In this document: positions 6,139-9,773 of the stretch, piece by piece
Numbering within the stretch: position 1 is the first letter of the stretch
Layout of the letters: each line of letters opens with the position of its first letter
Assembly (NCBI GenBank): GCA_905211185.1
Contig: CAJLZR010000021.1
Location: 1-9,773 of the forward strand
Reading direction: 5' to 3'
DNA: 9,773 nucleotides
Source: an uncultured Oscillospiraceae bacterium
Lineage (GTDB): Bacteria > Bacillota_A > Clostridia > Oscillospirales > Acutalibacteraceae
The notes under the pieces: generated by a model
What the model was told of the DNA's origin: nothing
The model's input: only the letters and a program-made list of their open reading frames with translations
Database searches by the model: none
Program-made: the position numbers and the translations under genes

Positions 6139-7374
6139 TTACTTTTTATCGCGCAAATCTAAACCTTTAATTCCCAATACTCTTACCAGTTCTTGCATAT
6201 CTTTAGATTTATCAGTCAAATATTTCTGCCACACCACGTCGGCAGCACTTGTTCCATCTCTAAACTCTACCTCGGGATCAGCACCATGATCAACTAATAG
6301 CTTAGCAAACTTTATCTTTTCTTTAATGCTATAATCATCACTACCCACAATACAAAACAACGGTGTTACACCATGCCTGTTCTTAACATTCACATCTGCA
6401 CCCTTTACCTTATGCGAGAGCAATTTTTCAAGATCCGGGTATTTTCTACTACCACATACAACATCAAATAGTGTTTTGTTCCACTGTTCCAGAGTCATTT
6501 CTGCGCTATCGGGCTCAGAGCTTTTCGGCAATATAGCCTCCTCCAAAGCCTCTTTTGTTTTCACATCTTTAGCCAAAACCCAAGCTGTTTTACCTCTTTT
6601 ATTTTTGTACGTAACGTCAGCACCATATTTGGTAAGTAGCTTACACACTGCCGCGTTCCCCTTAACCGCCGCATCAATTAACGGTGTGTTCCCCAAAGCG
6701 TCGGGAATATCCACTTTACCCATTCCAATTTTCTTCAAAAACTTCTCGACAAATACAGTGTTTTCCGGAACACGTACCGCTACGTAATGCAAAGCGGTTT
6801 TGCCACGCGCGTCACAAACCATAAGATCGCCTTCATCAATCACATCTAAAAGCAATTCTATTATAGCTACCGCATTCTTATTTGTGCTGTGTAAAGCATA
6901 TAGCAAAGAATTATAGCCACCACATTGATAGTGAGTAACGCTTTTTTGGCCTTTACCAATCAACAGTTTAATAGTTTCTAAATCGCTCAAATCTATGGCA
7001 TACATCAAAACAGTTTTATGGTCGTCTGTTTCAGCATTGAGATTTTCTGTTACATTCATGAGCTGACTAATCGTATCACGATTTTTACTGCGTCTTACAG
7101 CCATTATCAATGCGTTTTCTGATTTATATAATCCTTTAGTACAAACAGTATTTGCATCCGCCCCATGCTCAAGTAGTATTTTTACAATTTCAGTACCGTT
7201 TTTTTCTTTCGCTACTGACATTAATGCGGTTAATCCGGCGCTGCTCAACCCATTTATATCGATGTATGTTTCTTTGAAACGCTCTCCATTCTTTTCCGAT
7301 AAATTCAATAATTCAACCACTTTTTTACTATCCAATCTTCTGATGGCTTCAAAAAATTTTTCTTGAGTAGTCAT
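6139..7374 (-). CDS. Ankyrin-repeat protein
   Basis: This 411-residue protein is built almost wholly of ankyrin repeats. Clear units carry the hallmarks G-x-T-A-L or G-x-T-P-L, then L-L-x-x-G-A-D: GLTALMSVA...ILLEHGADAN (47-75), KTVLMYAI...LLIGKG (120-142), GKTALHYVA (191-199), GNTPLIDAA...LLTKYGADV (228-254), GKTAWVLA (261-268) and GVTPLFCIV...LLVDHGADPE (335-368). An insertion near 280-300 separates the last pair from the rest. There is no signal peptide and no enzymatic domain, so it should be cytosolic, or exported by a system that does not need a Sec signal, and act by binding a protein partner that the sequence does not identify. The ATG is preceded by AAAAGGAGTGA at ideal spacing. The gene has its own strong promoter and reads in the same direction as the PARG gene about 270 bases downstream. 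Confidence 0.93.
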   Translation of the reverse strand: MTTQEKFFEAIRRLDSKKVVELLNLSEKNGERFKETYIDINGLSSAGLTALMSVAKEKNGTEIVKILLEHGADANTVCTKGLYKSENALIMAVRRSKNRDTISQLMNVTENLNAETDDHKTVLMYAIDLSDLETIKLLIGKGQKSVTHYQCGGYNSLLYALHSTNKNAVAIIELLLDVIDEGDLMVCDARGKTALHYVAVRVPENTVFVEKFLKKIGMGKVDIPDALGNTPLIDAAVKGNAAVCKLLTKYGADVTYKNKRGKTAWVLAKDVKTKEALEEAILPKSSEPDSAEMTLEQWNKTLFDVVCGSRKYPDLEKLLSHKVKGADVNVKNRHGVTPLFCIVGSDDYSIKEKIKFAKLLVDHGADPEVEFRDGTSAADVVWQKYLTDKSKDMQELVRVLGIKGLDLRDKK

Positions 7375-7403
7375 AAAATCACTCCTTTTAATAATTTTCG
7401 AAC

Positions 7404-7432
7404 ATTATACACCAGATATAATTTTATTGCAA
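7404..7432 (-). promoter_or_regulatory. Promoter of the ankyrin gene
   Basis: On the minus strand, TTGCAA (7427-7432), 17 bases, then a perfect TATAAT (7404-7409), placed about 30 bases before the ATG at 7374. The untranslated leader would be very short, roughly 20 bases, largely the ribosome binding site. Confidence 0.72.
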
Positions 7433-7541
7433 CAAATATTATAATTTTGTAATTAATGTACTTTTTAAAAACATAAAAAGTAATTTGTCATCTTACCGAT
7501 TTATTTTTTTACAAATCTAAAAATGCATGTCTAAATAAGCC

Positions 7542-7570
7542 TTGAATAGCCACATAATTTGCGGTATAAT
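7542..7570 (+). promoter_or_regulatory. Promoter of the DUF952-Nudix gene
   Basis: TTGAAT (7542-7547), exactly 17 bases, then a perfect TATAAT (7565-7570), about 50 bases before the ATG at 7621. It is divergent from the ankyrin promoter, 110 bases away. Confidence 0.75.
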
Positions 7571-7620
7571 GCTATTTACGTGTCTCAAAAATAAAAAAGT
7601 AAGAAAGGAAAGAAACGGTA

Positions 7621-8382
7621 ATGATAGTATTTCACATTTTAAAGGAAAGCGAATGGAACAATTTTGAGCAATCACAATTTTATGAAGATCTGGCGCTAAA
7701 AACTAATGGTTTTATACACTGTTGCACTTTTGATCAGATACTCCATGTGGCAAACAGCAGCCTAAAAAACATTAACGATAGTCTACTTATTTTATGTTTG
7801 AATACAGAATATCTTTCCGCAGAACTTAAATGGGAAGAAAACCCTAAAAATAAAATGATATTTCCTCATTTATATGGTTCTATTAATAAAGAGGCCGTAA
7901 TTGGCACAGTAAAATTTCAAAAAAATGAAAACGGCGAATTTTTTATTTCTGATGAGCTTTATAGCTATAAAAATATCGAAAAATCTTGCGGCGCCATAGT
8001 AATTCGCAAATTCGAAAGCGCTTATAAAACCTTACTGATCGGGTTCCCACATAACAAAAAACTTAATTGGGGCTTTCCTAAAGGTCACGTTGAAAAAAAT
8101 GAAACCGAACACGAAACTGCAAAGCGCGAAATAAAAGAAGAAACCGGATTAGATGTTGATATTATCCCCAATTTTAGAGAGCACACCTACTTTTCGTGCA
8201 AAAAAGGAGTAACACAAGAAGTCATCTACTTCGGCGCAGTAGCATCATCAGATAAAGTAACGCCGCAAGAAAGCGAAGTTAAAAAATGTATGTGGTGTAG
8301 CTTAAATGAAGCACCTGATAAAATAACCTTTGATTGCGATAGAGAAATATTTATTAAGTTTATTAAATTCATAAAAGCTTAG
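7621..8382 (+). CDS. DUF952 domain fused to a Nudix hydrolase
   Basis: This is a soluble two-domain protein of 253 residues. Residues 1-110 fit DUF952: VFHIL at the start, W12, Y21, GFIHCCTFDQI (30-40) and FPHLYGSI...AVIG (81-94). Residues 121-253 are Nudix: GAIVIR, WGFPKGHVEKNE, and the complete box G-x5-E-x7-R-E-I-x-E-E-x-G-L at 155-177 with all metal-binding glutamates present. WGFPKGHVE and the later YFGAV resemble diadenosine-tetraphosphatase/NUDT2-like members, so dinucleoside polyphosphate or another nucleoside diphosphate-X compound is the probable substrate. I recall DUF952 as an ADP-ribosyltransferase-like fold, with H5 and H33 the likely counterparts of ligand-binding histidines; this is inference. 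AAAGGA lies 11 bases before the ATG. The gene is monocistronic, with a clear promoter and terminator. Confidence 0.88.
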   Translation: MIVFHILKESEWNNFEQSQFYEDLALKTNGFIHCCTFDQILHVANSSLKNINDSLLILCLNTEYLSAELKWEENPKNKMIFPHLYGSINKEAVIGTVKFQKNENGEFFISDELYSYKNIEKSCGAIVIRKFESAYKTLLIGFPHNKKLNWGFPKGHVEKNETEHETAKREIKEETGLDVDIIPNFREHTYFSCKKGVTQEVIYFGAVASSDKVTPQESEVKKCMWCSLNEAPDKITFDCDREIFIKFIKFIKA

Positions 8383-8394
8383 ATTTTAAAAATA

Positions 8395-8429
8395 AAAAAT
8401 ACCCTGGCTATGAAGCGTAGGGTGTTTTT
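8395..8429. terminator. Bidirectional terminator between the Nudix and LURP-one-like genes
   Basis: AAAAATACCCT (8395-8405) pairs with AGGGTGTTTTT (8419-8429), with a possible inner GCT/AGC pairing (8407-8409/8414-8416). It has T-runs on both strands: GTTTTT on plus, TATTTTTTATTTTT on minus. It sits between two convergent stop codons at 8382 and 8437. Confidence 0.88.
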
Positions 8430-8436
8430 ATTTATG

Positions 8437-8949
8437 CTAAACCGTATATGAGGTACAATTATGTTCATCGAATATAACATTAAGGGCAATTGCTATAACG
8501 CACACACACAACAGCGCATCATTTTCATCGAAAATTTCTGCAACATATTCTCCTTTAAGCCAATTTCTGATAAGAGTCTTACATTTAAGAACCATTATAA
8601 GCTTTTCATTCTTGTAAAGCTGCATTTTTCTGTCCCTAACGCTACGCGTTAAACACATTTCGTTATTTTCACCGATCACCAATTCCCGTCCTCGATTAGC
8701 CTTTACATTGATTTTCTCTTTTGTTTTCAAATTATCAATTACATAATTGTTAACTATTAACCACTTTCTGCCCACGCTCTCTTTATAAAGCACTTGAGCC
8801 AAAAGATCTCCGGATTTATCTTTAACTTTCATTTTAACATTTTCTTTATCTTCTTTTTCCACATTTACTTCATATAAAGGTGCGTTCATTTCTTCTTCAT
8901 AAATTTTAAAATTACCCGTACTAATCTGCGCTCCAAATCTAAGCTTCAT
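8437..8949 (-). CDS. LURP-one-related/tubby-C-like small protein (tentative)
   Basis: This protein of 170 residues has no signal peptide or clear membrane helix, although residues 145-160 (LLCVCVIAIALNVIFD) are very hydrophobic. It starts MKLRFGAQIS, then FKIYEEEMNAPLYEV, a run of alternating strands, DKSGDLLAQVLYKES and so on, ending EIFDENDALL...IALNVIFDEHN. The N-terminal F-x-I-Y-x-E...Y-x-V pattern, the repeated beta strands with short turns, and the final acidic/hydrophobic helix that would plug the barrel resemble the LURP-one-related (YxjI) fold of Gram-positive bacteria, related to tubby. The role of that family in bacteria is not established. The ATG at 8949 has AAGGGCG about 11 bases upstream. 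It lies 51 bases downstream of murF on the same strand with no clear promoter between, so it is probably cotranscribed with murF. The family call is uncertain. Confidence 0.5.
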   Translation of the reverse strand: MKLRFGAQISTGNFKIYEEEMNAPLYEVNVEKEDKENVKMKVKDKSGDLLAQVLYKESVGRKWLIVNNYVIDNLKTKEKINVKANRGRELVIGENNEMCLTRSVRDRKMQLYKNEKLIMVLKCKTLIRNWLKGEYVAEIFDENDALLCVCVIAIALNVIFDEHNCTSYTV

Positions 8950-9000
8950 AAAACATCGCCCTTAATTTATAGTAAATTAAAATTCAAACTAATTTCCACA

Positions 9001-9773
9001 TTAGTTTTCAATATCACTATCCGACTGCAAATTCAAACTTTCGGAATAATAATCTTTTAAATCACGCACGATTTCATCGGTATGCATTCCTCTTGACCCT
9101 TTAATTAATACTTTGTCACCCGCTGAAAGTATATTTCTCAGGTATTCAAAAGCATCTTTATTGTTATCGAAATGAATTAGTTTTAAGTTTTGATTTACGG
9201 ACATTGCGCCGTTTGAAAGGTGCAGCGAATTTTTTCCGATTGTAATTAATATATCAATTCCTTCCAGCGCAATATATCTTCCGGTTTCATAGTGGATTTT
9301 TGAGGAATATTCCCCAAGCTCCAGCATATCCCCCAGCACGGCGATTTTCTTCCGGCCCGGCCCGTCGGCCAGCACGAGAAAGGTTTTTTAAAACACTTAC
9401 GGAACTTTTTACCGAATCCGGGCTGGCGTTATATGAATCATCAATTAGCGTTATATCGCCAACTTCCGAAATTTGCTGGCGCATACCAACATTCTTAAAT
9501 TTGAGCAAACCTTGTTTAATATCTTCCATATGTATTCCAAGCTTTTGTGCAACGGCAATGGCAACAAGCGCATTATAAACGTTGTGAAGCCCCAAACACG
9601 GAATCTGAATGGGCTCACGAAAATCACTTGTAACTAAAGTGAAATTGGCATTATTTCCATTCGAATAAATCTCTTCACACTTGTAAGGGAAATCCCCGTT
9701 TATTCCGTAATATATTATCCCTTGATTTATGTATTCACTTGCTTTAGCTAGTAGCGGAGAATCACCATTTAAG
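9001..9773 (-). CDS. murF: MurF, UDP-MurNAc-tripeptide-D-alanyl-D-alanine ligase; 5' part outside window, frameshifted near 9376-9392
   Basis: MurF adds D-Ala-D-Ala to the UDP-MurNAc tripeptide in the cytosol, the last soluble step of peptidoglycan precursor synthesis. The frame entering at 9773 gives LNGDSPLLAK (end of the central ATPase domain), then CLGLHNVYNALVAIAVAQ and DDSYNASPDSVKSSVSVLKN, the classic start of the C-terminal domain. It then loses homology (SRAGRRAGPEEN) and stops at 9287. Homology resumes one base over at about 9375: GPGRKKIAVLGDMLELGEY, then VLIKGSRGMHTDEIV, ending at 9001. So a net +1 shift separates two good halves. The bases at the break (9311-9378) are about 68% G+C, unlike everything around them. 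MurF is essential, so this may be an assembly chimera or error, or a second, decayed copy. The family identity is certain; the integrity is not. Confidence 0.9.

Noticed and set aside
9382..9392. In-phase slippery heptamer A-AAA-AAC just before the murF frameshift, suggesting programmed -1 recoding
   Set aside because: A -1 slip there leads into a frame with no MurF homology; the continuing half needs a +1 (or -2) shift. MurF is also not known to be recoded.
9300..9578. 92-codon open frame on the plus strand opposite murF
   Set aside because: It is an antisense shadow of the MurF coding sequence, with no ribosome binding site or family resemblance.

Overview
This AT-rich window looks like a chromosomal segment of a low-GC Gram-positive bacterium, most likely a gut- or host-associated member of the Clostridia. 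The reasons are the strong AGGAGG-type ribosome binding sites, the TTGAAA/TTGACT-17-TATAAT promoters, the CCA-encoding tRNA, a BspA-type leucine-rich surface protein, a Nif11-type double-glycine leader and a Gram-positive-like MurF. The species cannot be named from the sequence alone.

Layout from left to right: the first 34 codons of a lipoprotein gene (minus); tRNA-Arg(CCG) with its own promoter and terminator (plus); a YefM/Phd-RelE/ParE toxin-antitoxin operon (minus), whose toxin stop codon lies inside the tRNA terminator hairpin; a gene-free stretch of about 420 bp with several stem-loops; a secreted, membrane-anchored LRR_5/BspA-like protein (minus); divergently from it, a secreted DUF1796-type putative papain-like cysteine peptidase (plus); a perfect 15-bp bidirectional terminator; a PARG/macro-type ADP-ribose glycohydrolase carrying a Nif11 double-glycine leader (minus); a cytosolic-looking ankyrin-repeat protein (minus); a DUF952-Nudix fusion enzyme (plus); a second bidirectional terminator; a LURP-one/tubby-like small protein (minus); and the C-terminal two thirds of murF (minus), broken by a frameshift inside a sharply GC-rich 68-base tract.

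The centre of the window (about 1.4-7.4 kb) is a run of four single-gene units: an LRR surface protein, an exported cysteine peptidase homologue, a leader-bearing PARG and an ankyrin protein. All four belong to classes often used against, or borrowed from, eukaryotic cells. Three carry export signals, each different in design. PARG, Nudix and DUF952 (which I recall as an ADP-ribosyltransferase-like fold) also give the segment an NAD+/ADP-ribose theme. The most novel element is the PARG: a Nif11-like leader ending in NVSGG, then a second Sec-like hydrophobic stretch, then the enzyme. This suggests an ADP-ribose-removing effector exported by a peptidase-containing ABC transporter. The promoters appear to be individual rather than shared, so this is a cluster of separate loci, not one operon.
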